Positions 22,812 to 32,266 of a stretch of 64,000 bases of DNA are shown here, piece by piece (the stretch's first letter is position 1; each line of letters starts with the position of its first letter). A program made the position numbers and the translations under genes. The notes beneath the pieces were generated by a model. The model did not search any database. It was not told the DNA's origin and saw nothing but the letters and a program-made list of their open reading frames with translations. The DNA lies in contig CAYPFY010000009.1 of the NCBI GenBank assembly GCA_964410105.1, forward strand, positions 78,703 through 142,702, written 5' to 3'. The stretch is from CAYPFY01 sp964410105. Its GTDB lineage: Bacteria; Bacteroidota; Ignavibacteria; UBA10030; SZUA-254.

Positions 22812-23935
22812 GGATCGTTCTCGTCGGGCCGGCCTATCCGCTCCGGGGCGGCATCGCGCACTCAAGCGCGCTCCTGGCACAGTATCTCGGACGGCGCCAC
22901 CAGGTGGATCTCATAACCTTTAAGAGGCAATACCCTTCGCTCCTCTTCCCGGGAAAATCACAGGAAGAAGTTGATTCCCAAGAAAACTCGGGGCGGGCCG
23001 CCCGGCTGATCGACTCAATCAACCCTCTGAACTGGATGTCCGTCGCACGGCACATCTCGCGCATGAAGCCGGATCTGCTTTTGTTTAGATACTGGATTCC
23101 CTTCTTCGGGCCCTGCTTCGGCACGATCGCCCGAATGGTGAAAAAGCGGACCGGTGCCCGGGTTTTGTTCGTCTGCGACAATATCATACCCCACGACCCC
23201 CGCCCCGGGGATGTGCTCTTCACCCGCTACGCATTCCGCCAGGCGGACGGCTTCATCGTCCTCTCGGGGGCCGTCGAGAGGGATTTGAAAAAACATTTCC
23301 CCGGCTCACACTACCGGATGGTTCCCCACCCGGTCTATGAGATGTTCGGCGATCCAATGGACAAACCTGCCGCGCGCTCTCTCTTGGGAATTTCTCAGCG
23401 AAAAGTTATTTTGTTTTTCGGATATGTGCGCGCCTATAAAGGGCTGCACGTTTTGCTCGAATCCATGAAATTATTGAAAGACAAAGGTTTCGATCTTCTC
23501 CTCCTGAGCGTCGGCGAGTTTTATGAGGATGAAACGAAGTACCGTTCACTGGTTGAAAAGCTCGGCATCGAACGGATGGTCCGGATCGTGGGACGATATG
23601 TGCCGAATGAGGAGGTTGTTCCGTATTTCTCCGCATGCGATGCGGTCGTCCTTCCTTACCTCTCCGCCACCCAGAGCGGGATCGCCCAGATCGCATACAA
23701 TTTTGACAAGCCCGTGATTTCAACAGACACGGGCGGCTTGCCCGAGGTGGTGCAGGACGGGGTCACCGGGTTTATCGTGCCACCAGGCTCCCCGGACGCA
23801 CTCGCCCGCGCGATCGAGAAGTTCTACTCCTCCGGAAAAGAGCCGGAGTTTGTCGACAACGTTCGGCGGGAGAAGAAAAAATATTCGTGGGAGAATCTTG
23901 TGGACAACATAGAAAATCTGGCGGCGGAACTTTGA
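22808..23935 (+). CDS. GT4-family glycosyltransferase
   Basis: A 375-residue GT-B enzyme of family 4. The N-terminal nucleotide-free lobe begins VGPAYPLRGGIAHSSALL. The C-terminal lobe has the donor-binding pattern FGYVRAYKGLHVLLESM, then ACDAVVLPYLSATQSGIAQIAY and GLPEVVQDGVTGFIVPPGS. This places it among retaining transferases that add sugars to lipid-linked glycans in the cytoplasm. It overlaps both neighbours (ATGA at the start, TTGA at the end), showing tight translational coupling. Confidence 0.88.
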   Translation: MRIVLVGPAYPLRGGIAHSSALLAQYLGRRHQVDLITFKRQYPSLLFPGKSQEEVDSQENSGRAARLIDSINPLNWMSVARHISRMKPDLLLFRYWIPFFGPCFGTIARMVKKRTGARVLFVCDNIIPHDPRPGDVLFTRYAFRQADGFIVLSGAVERDLKKHFPGSHYRMVPHPVYEMFGDPMDKPAARSLLGISQRKVILFFGYVRAYKGLHVLLESMKLLKDKGFDLLLLSVGEFYEDETKYRSLVEKLGIERMVRIVGRYVPNEEVVPYFSACDAVVLPYLSATQSGIAQIAYNFDKPVISTDTGGLPEVVQDGVTGFIVPPGSPDALARAIEKFYSSGKEPEFVDNVRREKKKYSWENLVDNIENLAAEL

Positions 23936-24708
23936 CTATCACCGAAGAGGGACGGACATACTGGCAGTACGAATACGATGTCATGGCACACTACCTGATT
24001 CCGCTTCTCAAGGAATGGGGCGTGAAGATCGACGGCGCGTCCGTGCTCGACGTCGGATGCGGCGACGCGGGCGGGATCAGCGCCATGGCCGACGCAGGCA
24101 TGCTGTGTAAGGGATTTGATCTCGAAATTCCCTATGTCGAACTCGGACATGCGATGAAGGGGGGCCGCGATATCGACATCCGCGTCGGCGACATTTATGC
24201 CGACGAGAAACCTTTCGCCGGTCAGCGGTTCGACCTCGTGATGCTGCACGACGTTTTTGAGCATATCGAAAGAAAAAGGGAAGTTCTTGACATTCTGAAG
24301 TCGTATCTGGCCCCCGCAGGAAAAGTCGTCATGACTTTTCCCCCCTATTTTTCGGCTTTCGGCGCGCATCAGCAGTTTCTCCGCTCGAAATTTGGAAGAA
24401 TGCCTTTTTTCCATCTTGTCCCCTTCTCCCTCCGCCTCATACCCCGGCTGAAAGGGGAGGAGGAACGCCTCGTCTCCGAGATCCGGAAGCTCGCCCGGCT
24501 CAGGATGGGCATCGCGCGATTCGAGCGCCTTGCGACAGAAAACGGATACCTGATTGCGCAGAAAAAGTTCTATATAGTCGGCCCCAACCATATACGCTTC
24601 AATCTCACGCCGGTCGATGCCGGACTCTTCGGACATATCCCTCTGATCCGTGAACTTCTCGTGAGCGGCGTCGTCTATCTCCTTGAAGATAGTGGTGCCG
24701 GGCGATGA
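23932..24708 (+). CDS. Class I SAM-dependent methyltransferase
   Basis: A 258-residue methyltransferase with motif I VLDVGCGDAGG and the post-I region, then DLVMLHDVFEHIE (motif II/IV region) and a hydrophobic membrane-leaning C-terminus. I chose a TTG at 23932 that overlaps the previous stop (TTGA), because earlier in-frame starts would run back into the GT4 coding sequence. It probably methylates a sugar or a glycan end. A terminal methyl can cap O-antigen chains; that role is inferred from location only. Confidence 0.82.
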   Translation: MTITEEGRTYWQYEYDVMAHYLIPLLKEWGVKIDGASVLDVGCGDAGGISAMADAGMLCKGFDLEIPYVELGHAMKGGRDIDIRVGDIYADEKPFAGQRFDLVMLHDVFEHIERKREVLDILKSYLAPAGKVVMTFPPYFSAFGAHQQFLRSKFGRMPFFHLVPFSLRLIPRLKGEEERLVSEIRKLARLRMGIARFERLATENGYLIAQKKFYIVGPNHIRFNLTPVDAGLFGHIPLIRELLVSGVVYLLEDSGAGR

Positions 24709-24727
24709 TCTGCCTCTCTCCCACCAA

Positions 24728-25852
24728 ATGCCAAAAAACCCCAGGATGAAAACCGCCGTTGTCTTCGGTACCCGGCCCGAAGCGATTAAGATGGCCCCGG
24801 TCGTGAAAGAGCTTGAGCGCCGAAATCTTACCCACGTTGTCATCGTCACCGCCCAGCACCGGGAGATGCTCGATCAGAAGCTCGGGGTTTTTAATATTCA
24901 TCCGCATCACGATCTGAATATCATGCAGAAGAATCAGGACCTGTTCCATGTGACCGGCACAGTCCTGACCCGGCTGAAGCCGGTCCTCGAACAGGAACTC
25001 CCCGATGCCCTCCTCGTCCAGGGGGATACGACGACGACCTTCGCCGCCAGCCTCGCAGCTTTCTATCTGAAAATCCCGGTGGGCCATGTCGAGGCAGGCC
25101 TGAGGACCTGGAACAAGCTCAATCCCTTTCCCGAAGAGCTGAACCGCCAGCTGACAACCCGGCTCACCCAGTACCATTTTCCTCCGACCGAATGGGCAAG
25201 GCAGAATTTAATGAAAGAGGGGATTCCTCCAGAAAATATCTACGTGACGGGAAATACGGTGATCGACGCTCTGCTGATGATCGTCGACCCGAATTATCAA
25301 TTCTCAGAGCCACCCCTGAACACGATCGATTTTGCGGCGAGACGGGTGATTCTTCTGACGTCCCACCGGCGCGAAAATTTCGGCGAGCCGATGGCCCAGA
25401 TCTTTCGCGCATGCCGTGACATTCTTGAAAAATTCCCCGATGCCGAGCTGATCTACCCCGTACACCCAAATCCGAACGTCCGTCAGACCGCGAAAGAGGT
25501 TCTTTCCGGAGTGCCCCGCGTTCATCTCATCGAACCGCTGGAGTACCGACCCTTCGTGCAGCTCATGAATAAGTCATACCTCATCCTCACCGATTCGGGA
25601 GGCGTGCAGGAGGAAGCTCCCTCGCTCGGAAAACCAGTCCTCGTTCTCCGCACGACGACCGAACGGCCCGAAGCAATAGAGGCCGGAACGGCGCGGCTTG
25701 TCGGCACGGATCGTCAGAAAATTTTCCAGGAGGCAAGCCGGCTGCTCGCCGACCGGGACGCGTACCGCGAAATGGCCACCCGCACCAATCCCTACGGAGA
25801 TGGCAAAGCGGCGGGGAGGATTGTGGATGTTCTGGTAAAAAACTCCAGATGA
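24728..25852 (+). CDS. wecB: UDP-N-acetylglucosamine 2-epimerase
   Basis: Converts UDP-GlcNAc to UDP-ManNAc. The N-terminus VVFGTRPEAIKMAPVVKEL is the family signature. Further motifs are VQGDTTTTFA, HVEAGLRTWNK, LNRQLTTRL and TSHRRENFG, which hold the active-site Glu and His residues, and DSGGVQEEAPSLGKPVL in the second lobe. Two possible ATGs, 24728 and 24746, lack a clear ribosome binding site. The later one gives the most usual N-terminus (MKTAVVFGTRPE). The end overlaps the next gene by ATGA. UDP-ManNAc or its oxidised form is a likely precursor of the glycan. Confidence 0.93.
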   Translation: MPKNPRMKTAVVFGTRPEAIKMAPVVKELERRNLTHVVIVTAQHREMLDQKLGVFNIHPHHDLNIMQKNQDLFHVTGTVLTRLKPVLEQELPDALLVQGDTTTTFAASLAAFYLKIPVGHVEAGLRTWNKLNPFPEELNRQLTTRLTQYHFPPTEWARQNLMKEGIPPENIYVTGNTVIDALLMIVDPNYQFSEPPLNTIDFAARRVILLTSHRRENFGEPMAQIFRACRDILEKFPDAELIYPVHPNPNVRQTAKEVLSGVPRVHLIEPLEYRPFVQLMNKSYLILTDSGGVQEEAPSLGKPVLVLRTTTERPEAIEAGTARLVGTDRQKIFQEASRLLADRDAYREMATRTNPYGDGKAAGRIVDVLVKNSR

Positions 25853-26745
25853 GTCCCAGGCCGCTCGTCTACGTCATCGTCCTGAATTTTAATGGGAAGC
25901 ATGTTCTTGGCGAGACGCTCGACACGATCCGCGCCATGGATTATCCGGGCATCAAGGTGCTCGTGGCCGATAACGGCTCGACCGACGGTTCACAAAAATT
26001 TGTCAGGGATATGTACCCCTGGGCAGAGCTGCTTGAGAACGGGGAGAACCTTGGAGTTGCCGGAGGCCGGAATGCCGCAATGTCGCACGCGCTTGCACGG
26101 GGGGCTGAATGGATTTTTCATCTCGATAATGACATAAAAGCCGACCCGCGGCTTCTCACCGAACTGATGGCCGCCGCTTCTTCTGATCCGGCAATAGGAA
26201 TACTGGGGCCGAAGATTCTTTACTACGCTCACCCCGACCTCCTCTGGTACGCCGGAGGAAATGTGAATTTCTGGACGGGCATGGTGACCCACCGCGGAAT
26301 CCGCCAGAGGGACCGGGGCCAGTTTGATCTTCTGGATAATACCGCCTACGTCGTCGGGTGCGCGTTTCTGATGAGCCGCCGGCTCATCGATGCTGTCGGG
26401 ATGTTCGATCCTTTGTTCAATCCCTTCTACACGGAAGACAGCGATATGTGCATGAAAGCCGCCCGGGCCGGCTTCCGCATCGTCTACGTCCCGGCGGCAA
26501 GGCTCTGGCATCGGGTGTCCACCTCCAGCGGGGGGATCATCACTCCGGGCCGGATGAGCCGGAAAATCGACCATACGCTCCTTTTTTTCAAGCGATATTC
26601 ACGCTGGTATCACTGGCTCACGATTCCCTGGTGCATAGGGTTCCTCACGCTCATCTTCCTCGTCAAGGAACTGGCGAAAGGAAAACTTGGCACTATCCCG
26701 GCCCTCGCCCGAGGGTTCGGCAGGGCCATTCGCCGTCTCCTCTGA
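25849..26745 (+). CDS. GT2 glycosyltransferase (rhamnosyltransferase-like)
   Basis: A 298-residue GT-A enzyme: VYVIVLNFNGKHVL, VADNGSTDGS, the acceptor-loop ENLGVAGGRNAAM and the metal motif HLDNDI. The second half has the WYAGG and FYTEDSDMCMKAARAGF patterns seen in rhamnosyl-, galactofuranosyl- and similar O-antigen transferases. One hydrophobic segment near the C-terminus (about residues 260-280) could attach it to the membrane. It is paralogous to the enzyme at 31290. A 202-base gap with a promoter follows before the flippase. Confidence 0.87.
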   Translation: MSPRPLVYVIVLNFNGKHVLGETLDTIRAMDYPGIKVLVADNGSTDGSQKFVRDMYPWAELLENGENLGVAGGRNAAMSHALARGAEWIFHLDNDIKADPRLLTELMAAASSDPAIGILGPKILYYAHPDLLWYAGGNVNFWTGMVTHRGIRQRDRGQFDLLDNTAYVVGCAFLMSRRLIDAVGMFDPLFNPFYTEDSDMCMKAARAGFRIVYVPAARLWHRVSTSSGGIITPGRMSRKIDHTLLFFKRYSRWYHWLTIPWCIGFLTLIFLVKELAKGKLGTIPALARGFGRAIRRLL

Positions 26746-26798
26746 ATCCACCCCGAGGCTTGGTCCGCCCTGAAACGGAGCGTGTGCGGGTGCTCCTT

Positions 26799-26827
26799 TT
26801 GCTTCTGAGGGCGGATGTTTTTATATT
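26799..26827 (+). promoter_or_regulatory. Internal promoter before the flippase gene
   Basis: TTGCTT (26799-26804), 17-bp spacer, TATATT (26822-26827), about 120 bases before the start at 26948. It lies in the largest gap of the glycan locus and would drive the second block of genes. Confidence 0.55.
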
Positions 26828-26947
26828 TGCACTGCAGAAATAGAGAATCGGTCTGATCACAGAACAATTCATCTCTCCTCTCCCTCCAGATCCTTCTGTG
26901 GCAGGGCCATCCAGGTCTGCCATTTTTTCCGCTTCGAGAACCTGCCC

Positions 26948-28261
26948 GTGATTTTCTCCCGTGTGGCTGCCATGATCGCCCGGATCCGGAGATCTCCGTC
27001 CCGGAATATGCTGGAGACATCGGCCTTGTCGGGTCTCTCGACCTTTGCCAAGATGGTGCTCGGGTTCATCAGTAACAAGGTTCTGTCAATCTACCTTGGC
27101 CCTGGCGGATTCGCCCTGATCGGCCAGTTTAACAATTTTTCCTCGATCGTCCTGGGCCTCGGGAACGGGGGCATCAGCGTGGGCGTGACAAAGTATGTCG
27201 CGGAGTTTTTTGACGATAGAGAGAAGAGGGACCGCATCATCCGGACTGGTTTCTACGTCATGATCATTTCCTCCCTCGTCATGGGCATCCTCGCCGCGGC
27301 GTTCCGGAATGAGATCGCCGACCGTCTCTTCCACGACACGGGTTATTCCCCCATATTCATCGGGTTTTCCGTCGCGATCGTTTTCAGCAGCTTCAATGTC
27401 ATCTTCGCCGCGATCCTCAACGGCTTGAAGATGGTCCGGAAGCTCGTCTTCGTGAATATTTCCACCGCCTTTCTCACCGTCGCCATTCTTCTTCCGATGG
27501 TGATGAGGTGGGGCCTTATCGGGGCGTTCGCCGCGAGCCTGATCGTTCTGCCCGTCGTATCGGTGCTGAGTCTCATCATCCTCCGGAAAATCCGACTGGA
27601 TTCCGAGGCGTTGAAACCCCGGTTCGACAAAATGGCGTTTTCCCGGTTGATCCGGTTTTCCCTGATGACTCTCACGACCACGGTGGCCGCGCCCATATCG
27701 ATGATCCTGATCAGGAATTCCATCGTCTCGAATCTCTCGCTCGAATCCGCCGGGTACTGGCAGGGGATGGTGAAACTTTCTGATATATACCTCAGCGTGC
27801 TCACCTCCTCGCTCAGCATGTATTACCTCCCGCGGCTCTCCGAGATCAAGGGCCGTGACGAACTGAGGCAGGAGATTTTTCTCGGTTACAAGATCCTTCT
27901 GCCGCTCATGGTGTGCCTCGTCCTCGGCATCTATTTTCTAAAAGATGTGATCATCCACCTGCTCTTCACCCCCGAATTCTATCCGATGCGTGAGCTTTTC
28001 GCATTCCAGCTCACCGGCGATTTTTTGAAAATCGCCTGCTGGCTACTATCCTATATAATAGTCGCGAAGGCGATGACGAAGATTTTTGTGCTGACCGAGA
28101 TACTTTTCAACGCCTCGTTCGTCGTCCTGGCGGTCGTGCTGATGAAGTATTTCCGGCTGGTCGGCGTCACGTACGCGCACGCGGCGAATTATTTTCTCTA
28201 TCTTGTATTCCTCGTCGTCGTTTTCAGGAATACTCTCTTTCCGACCCCTTCGCGCACTTAG
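26948..28261 (+). CDS. Wzx-type polysaccharide flippase
   Basis: A 437-residue MATE-like lipid-linked oligosaccharide flippase with about twelve helices. The N-terminus SALSGLSTFAKMVLGFISNKVLSIYLGPGGFALIGQF resembles the WzxE/O-antigen translocase subfamily; here it is quoted in part only as SNKVLSIYLGPGGFALIGQ. It would turn undecaprenyl-pyrophosphate-linked units to the periplasmic face. The start is a GTG at 26948; ATGs at 26972 and 27008 are possible. A Wzy polymerase is not obvious nearby, though the large membrane proteins at 18640, 20985 and 38648 are candidates. Confidence 0.86.
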   Translation: MIFSRVAAMIARIRRSPSRNMLETSALSGLSTFAKMVLGFISNKVLSIYLGPGGFALIGQFNNFSSIVLGLGNGGISVGVTKYVAEFFDDREKRDRIIRTGFYVMIISSLVMGILAAAFRNEIADRLFHDTGYSPIFIGFSVAIVFSSFNVIFAAILNGLKMVRKLVFVNISTAFLTVAILLPMVMRWGLIGAFAASLIVLPVVSVLSLIILRKIRLDSEALKPRFDKMAFSRLIRFSLMTLTTTVAAPISMILIRNSIVSNLSLESAGYWQGMVKLSDIYLSVLTSSLSMYYLPRLSEIKGRDELRQEIFLGYKILLPLMVCLVLGIYFLKDVIIHLLFTPEFYPMRELFAFQLTGDFLKIACWLLSYIIVAKAMTKIFVLTEILFNASFVVLAVVLMKYFRLVGVTYAHAANYFLYLVFLVVVFRNTLFPTPSRT

Positions 28262-28326
28262 ACTGAGATGGTTCCAAGATTGACACCGAACGGCACACAG
28301 CTCATCCAGGCTACGGGTTCACCGAC

Positions 28327-29118
28327 ATGAGGTCCATTTCCCCCCGGCGATTCTGGGAAAAATACCTTTCGCAGATAACTCTGTCGGAGAAAAAATATTC
28401 ATGCCCCGTCTGCCGGTCGAAGGTCACGGGATTTCTCCGGTTGGACGAGCAGTTCTTCCGCGAGCTTGACCGCAATCAGTTCATGCACCCCTTCTTTGCT
28501 TTTGAAACGTGCAATTTCTTAAATTATTCATGCCCGAAGTGCGGCGCCGCCGACAGAGAACGACTGTACGCGCTCTATTTTCAAAAACTGTTTTCAGGGA
28601 TGGACAGGACCCGCCGGTACCGATTCGTCGATTTCGGTCCGGGGATCCCGTTGTCGAAATTTCTCAGGTCGCTAACATTCCTTGACTACCGGACCGCGGA
28701 TCTCTTCATGGACGGGGTGGATGACCATGTCGATATCACAAACATGTCATCCTATCCCGACTCGAGTTTCGATCTTTTCCTCTGCTCCCACGTTCTGGAA
28801 CACGTGAGCGACGACAGGAAAGCGATGCGCGAGCTCTTTCGAATCCTGAAGCCCGGCGGCCGGGGGATCGCCATGGTGCCGGTGCTTCTCACCCTCGATG
28901 CCGTCTATGAAAACAGTGCCGTGAAGACGGAGGACGAACGCTGGAAACACTTTGGGCAGAACGACCATGTCCGCCTCTATTCGAAGAGCGGGTTCGTCGG
29001 GCGGCTGAAGGAGGCAGGGTTTGCCGTCGAGGAGCTCGGGGCGGAATCTTTCGGCCGGGATGTCTTCGAGCGGTCGGGGATTCACACCCGTTCCGTCCTC
29101 TACGTGGTCAAAAAATGA
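28327..29118 (+). CDS. Methyltransferase with N-terminal zinc-ribbon-like segment
   Basis: A 263-residue protein. Two Cys pairs (CPVC near residue 24 and CPKC near residue 64) frame a zinc-finger-like segment, followed by a class I methyltransferase core: VDFGPGIPLS in place of motif I, DITNMSSYPDSSFDLFLCSHVLEHV and a LKPGGRGIAMVPV strand. This layout matches the Cys-pair methyltransferases found in glycan clusters. The last codons overlap the following aminotransferase gene by ATGA. The modified Gly-rich motif still has the Gly-x-Gly core, so activity is likely. Confidence 0.8.
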   Translation: MRSISPRRFWEKYLSQITLSEKKYSCPVCRSKVTGFLRLDEQFFRELDRNQFMHPFFAFETCNFLNYSCPKCGAADRERLYALYFQKLFSGMDRTRRYRFVDFGPGIPLSKFLRSLTFLDYRTADLFMDGVDDHVDITNMSSYPDSSFDLFLCSHVLEHVSDDRKAMRELFRILKPGGRGIAMVPVLLTLDAVYENSAVKTEDERWKHFGQNDHVRLYSKSGFVGRLKEAGFAVEELGAESFGRDVFERSGIHTRSVLYVVKK

Positions 29119-30194
29119 TCAATGTCACCAAGACATATCTGCCGCCGATCGACGACTATGTGGCGTATCTGCGCGGCATCTGGGAGCGGGGATGGATCAC
29201 GAACCTGGGTCCGCTTGCGACCGAGCTGGAGGAGAAGCTCAAAAAATATCTCGGCGTGAAGCACCTTTTCTTCGTGAATAACGGCACCATGGCCCTCCAG
29301 ATCGCGGTGAAATCCCTCGAGCCGGGGGGCGAGATTGTCACCACCCCCTTCTCGTACGTCGCGACAACCTCAAGCATCGTCTGGGAAGGCTTCACACCGG
29401 TTTTCGTTGATATCGAGCCCGAGAGTTTAACGATCGATCCGGGGCTCATCGCCCCGAAGATTTCCAAAAACACGAGGGCCATCCTCGCCACCCATGTTTA
29501 CGGGATTCCGTGCGATGTCGACGCAATTCAAAAGGTCGCGCGCGCACACAACCTGCGCGTGATCTATGATGCCGCCCACGCTTTCGGGGTGAATTTCAAT
29601 GGCGAATCGGTGCTCCGCCGGGGGGATATTTCGACGCTGAGTTTCCATGCGACGAAACTGTTCCACACGGGCGAGGGGGGAGCTATCGTGACCGGCGACG
29701 ACAGCCTGGCTCATAAGTTATCCTATATGCGGAATTTCGGGCACAACGGGCCCGCGGCTTTTTTTGGACTGGGCATCAATGGCAAAAGCTCCGAACTTCA
29801 TGCGGCGATGGGCCTCTGTGTCCTCCCGAAAGTCCCGGAGCTCATCAGGAAGCGACGGGACATTTCTCTGCTCTATGACGAACTCCTAAAAGAAGCGGGC
29901 ATCCGGCGTCCCTCCGTCCGGGGAGGGGCTACGAGCTACAATTATGCGTATTACCCTGTCATCTTCAAGAGCGAGCGGGATCTGCTCAAAGCCTGTTCCG
30001 CGCTGAACGGACAGAATGTTTTTCCCCGCAGGTATTTTTACCCCTCCTTGAATACGCTGGACTATGTGGCACGGCAAAAGACCCCGGTCGCCGAGGATAT
30101 CGCCCCGCGGATTCTCTGCCTGCCGCTCTCCCACGAATTGTCAGAGGCGGACGTGCGCACGATTTCACGCGTCGTCTGCGAGTCGGGCTCGTGA
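29115..30194 (+). CDS. DegT/DnrJ/EryC1/StrS aminotransferase (first copy)
   Basis: A 359-residue PLP-dependent sugar aminotransferase. Family features are ERGWITNLGP, NNGTMALQIAV, the PLP-contact segment DAAHAFGV and the Schiff-base lysine in SFHATKLFHTGEGG. It makes an amino group on a nucleotide-linked keto-sugar for the glycan. It overlaps the upstream methyltransferase and lies 80 bases before a GT2 gene. A second DegT-type enzyme at 32267 has a different N-terminal pattern, so two distinct amino sugars or two steps are likely. Confidence 0.93.
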   Translation: MINVTKTYLPPIDDYVAYLRGIWERGWITNLGPLATELEEKLKKYLGVKHLFFVNNGTMALQIAVKSLEPGGEIVTTPFSYVATTSSIVWEGFTPVFVDIEPESLTIDPGLIAPKISKNTRAILATHVYGIPCDVDAIQKVARAHNLRVIYDAAHAFGVNFNGESVLRRGDISTLSFHATKLFHTGEGGAIVTGDDSLAHKLSYMRNFGHNGPAAFFGLGINGKSSELHAAMGLCVLPKVPELIRKRRDISLLYDELLKEAGIRRPSVRGGATSYNYAYYPVIFKSERDLLKACSALNGQNVFPRRYFYPSLNTLDYVARQKTPVAEDIAPRILCLPLSHELSEADVRTISRVVCESGS

Positions 30195-30274
30195 CGGCGG
30201 ACGATGACACTTCGCGCCTCTCATAACCGCGTCAACGGGCGGACAATTCCAGCCGCGTCCGGGTTTTTCCCCTA

Positions 30275-31213
30275 ATGCCCAAGGTGAGCGTCTGCCTGGT
30301 GACCTATAACCAGGAGAAATACATTGCGCAGGCCGTCGGGAGCGTGATGATGCAGGAGGCTGATTTCGACTACGAGCTCGTCGTGGGGGAAGATTGTTCA
30401 ACCGATCGCACCCGGGAGATATGCCGGAACCTCGCGCAAAAATTTGCCGGGAAAATGCGGCTTCTTGAGAACTCCTCAAACCTCGGCCCGGGGCGGAATT
30501 TCATCAATACGCTGGGGAACTGCACCGGTGAGTATGTCGCCCTCCTGGAAGGAGATGACTTCTGGACGGACCCCCGCAAGCTCATGAAGCAAACGGAGTT
30601 CCTCGATCATCACCCTGACTATTCGATCTGCTTTCACAATGTGACGTCGGTTGATGACGACGGCATCCAGAAGCCCCGGGCGGAGAAGTTTTATTTCAAG
30701 CCCGATTCGTCGATCGAAGATCTCATGCGGGGGAATTTCATCCCCACTCCTTCGTGCGTGTTCCGGCGCAGGCACGACTTCGCCCTCCCCGACTGGTACC
30801 TCTCGCTCTCAGTCGGCGATTGGCCGCTGCATGTCCTCAACGCAGAACACGGAAAGATCCGATACCTGGACGAGACGATGGCCGCCTACCGCCTCCATCC
30901 ATCCAGCATCTGGACGGGCCGGGATCCGGTCTACAGGTTGCGGCAATTCACCGAGGCAGCTCAGCGTCTCGACGAGCATTTTGACCGGAAGTATCATAAA
31001 ATTCTCGGGCCGCGGATCGCCGGGTGGCTCAGGGAAATTGCAGACGGTGAGATGAGGGCCGGAGATCGGGATGCCGCCGCATCGCATGCGAAGGAGGCTG
31101 CCCGCGTGGTATCGACTCTCGGACTCGCAGGCCGCGTCAATTTCCTTGTTCGTTACCGCTATCCGCACCTCTATGAGCAACTCGTCAGCCTGAAGGTGAG
31201 GCTTCTCCATTGA
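30275..31213 (+). CDS. GT2 glycosyltransferase
   Basis: A 312-residue GT-A enzyme: VSVCLVTYNQEKYIAQAV at the N-terminus, VGEDCSTDRTREIC, NLGPGRNF and the metal-binding LEGDDFW. The C-terminal 80 residues are helical and charged. This is the WcaA-like branch with a glutamate-aspartate pair rather than DxD. It is soluble or peripherally attached. Flanked by an aminotransferase and another GT2, it is probably one of the assembly transferases of the repeat unit. Confidence 0.85.
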   Translation: MPKVSVCLVTYNQEKYIAQAVGSVMMQEADFDYELVVGEDCSTDRTREICRNLAQKFAGKMRLLENSSNLGPGRNFINTLGNCTGEYVALLEGDDFWTDPRKLMKQTEFLDHHPDYSICFHNVTSVDDDGIQKPRAEKFYFKPDSSIEDLMRGNFIPTPSCVFRRRHDFALPDWYLSLSVGDWPLHVLNAEHGKIRYLDETMAAYRLHPSSIWTGRDPVYRLRQFTEAAQRLDEHFDRKYHKILGPRIAGWLREIADGEMRAGDRDAAASHAKEAARVVSTLGLAGRVNFLVRYRYPHLYEQLVSLKVRLLH

Positions 31214-31289
31214 GGGACTTGTCCCACGGCCGTCGCGGGAGGAGGCTCCGGGCGCCGCTTCATCCGCGACCGGGCAAGCCGGGAGGCCA

Positions 31290-32210
31290 ATGCTGTCGAT
31301 AATAATCGTGCATTATGATGGCCTGGATGATACGGTGAAATGTATCGCCTCGCTCCGGGCGGGTACGTATCAGGATTTCCGCATCATCGTGGTCGACAAT
31401 TGTTCAAAGGATAAAGCGGCCCCGGTCCTCCGATCCGCATATCCGGACATCAGCGTCGTGGAAATGCCGGAAAACCTGGGATTTTCCGGAGGAAACAACG
31501 CTGGGATCCGCCGAGCTCTCCAGGAGTCGCCGGATCTCGTGCTCCTTCTGAACAACGATACCGTCGTCAGGCCCGACAGTATTCAGATTCTCGTCGATTC
31601 GATGAACGCGCATCCCGAGGCTGGTATCATGGGCGGGAAGATATACTACATGGACCGTCCACAGATGCTCTGGTTCGCGGGCGCCCGCTTTAACCGCCAT
31701 TCCGGTTCGGGATATCACCTCGGCCTCAATGAGATCGATTCGGGAAAATACGACACCTTCCGTGAGAGCGACTTCATCACGGGATGCCTCTTCCTTGTCC
31801 GCAGAGAAGTGCTCGCGAGGGTGGGCTTGCTTGACGATACATTTTTTGCATATTATGAGGATGCCGATTATTGCCTGCGCGCCCGATTGGCCGGGTACAA
31901 AGTATACTATGAGCCGCGATGCGTCATTTTCCACAAGGCCCACTCGACGACTGTCCACGACAGCCCTTTTTACATATATTTCACGCTCCGGAATAAGATC
32001 TTTTTTCTGAAAAAACATGAGCGCTGGTACACAGTGCTGCCCTTTCTGCCTGCGCTTGCCTATTTCTACTGCCGTCAGTTCGTCCGGCTTTTCGTCAAGT
32101 GGCGGAACATTCCTTCCTCGAAGGCGGCGTGGTATGCACTGGTCGATGGGCTGAAGGGTTATTCGGGATCGAACGGCAGGGGCCGGCTGGATTCTCTCAT
32201 GGCTAAGTGA
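31290..32210 (+). CDS. GT2 glycosyltransferase (rhamnosyltransferase-like, paralogue)
   Basis: A 306-residue GT2 with IIIVHYDGLDDTVKCIASL, VVDNCSKDKAA, ENLGFSGGNNAGIRRA, the metal motif LLNNDT and FAYYEDADYCLRARLAGY. It shares the same plan as the enzyme at 25849 (WFAGARFN corresponds to WYAGGNVN). The C-terminal part includes two short hydrophobic runs. The stop overlaps a GTG that could start the next gene (GTGA). Confidence 0.87.
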   Translation: MLSIIIVHYDGLDDTVKCIASLRAGTYQDFRIIVVDNCSKDKAAPVLRSAYPDISVVEMPENLGFSGGNNAGIRRALQESPDLVLLLNNDTVVRPDSIQILVDSMNAHPEAGIMGGKIYYMDRPQMLWFAGARFNRHSGSGYHLGLNEIDSGKYDTFRESDFITGCLFLVRREVLARVGLLDDTFFAYYEDADYCLRARLAGYKVYYEPRCVIFHKAHSTTVHDSPFYIYFTLRNKIFFLKKHERWYTVLPFLPALAYFYCRQFVRLFVKWRNIPSSKAAWYALVDGLKGYSGSNGRGRLDSLMAK

Positions 32211-32266
32211 CTGATGGTGAGGGTCGGGTCTGTAGGCGCTGGGCGGTAAATTTTCTTGAGGACAAA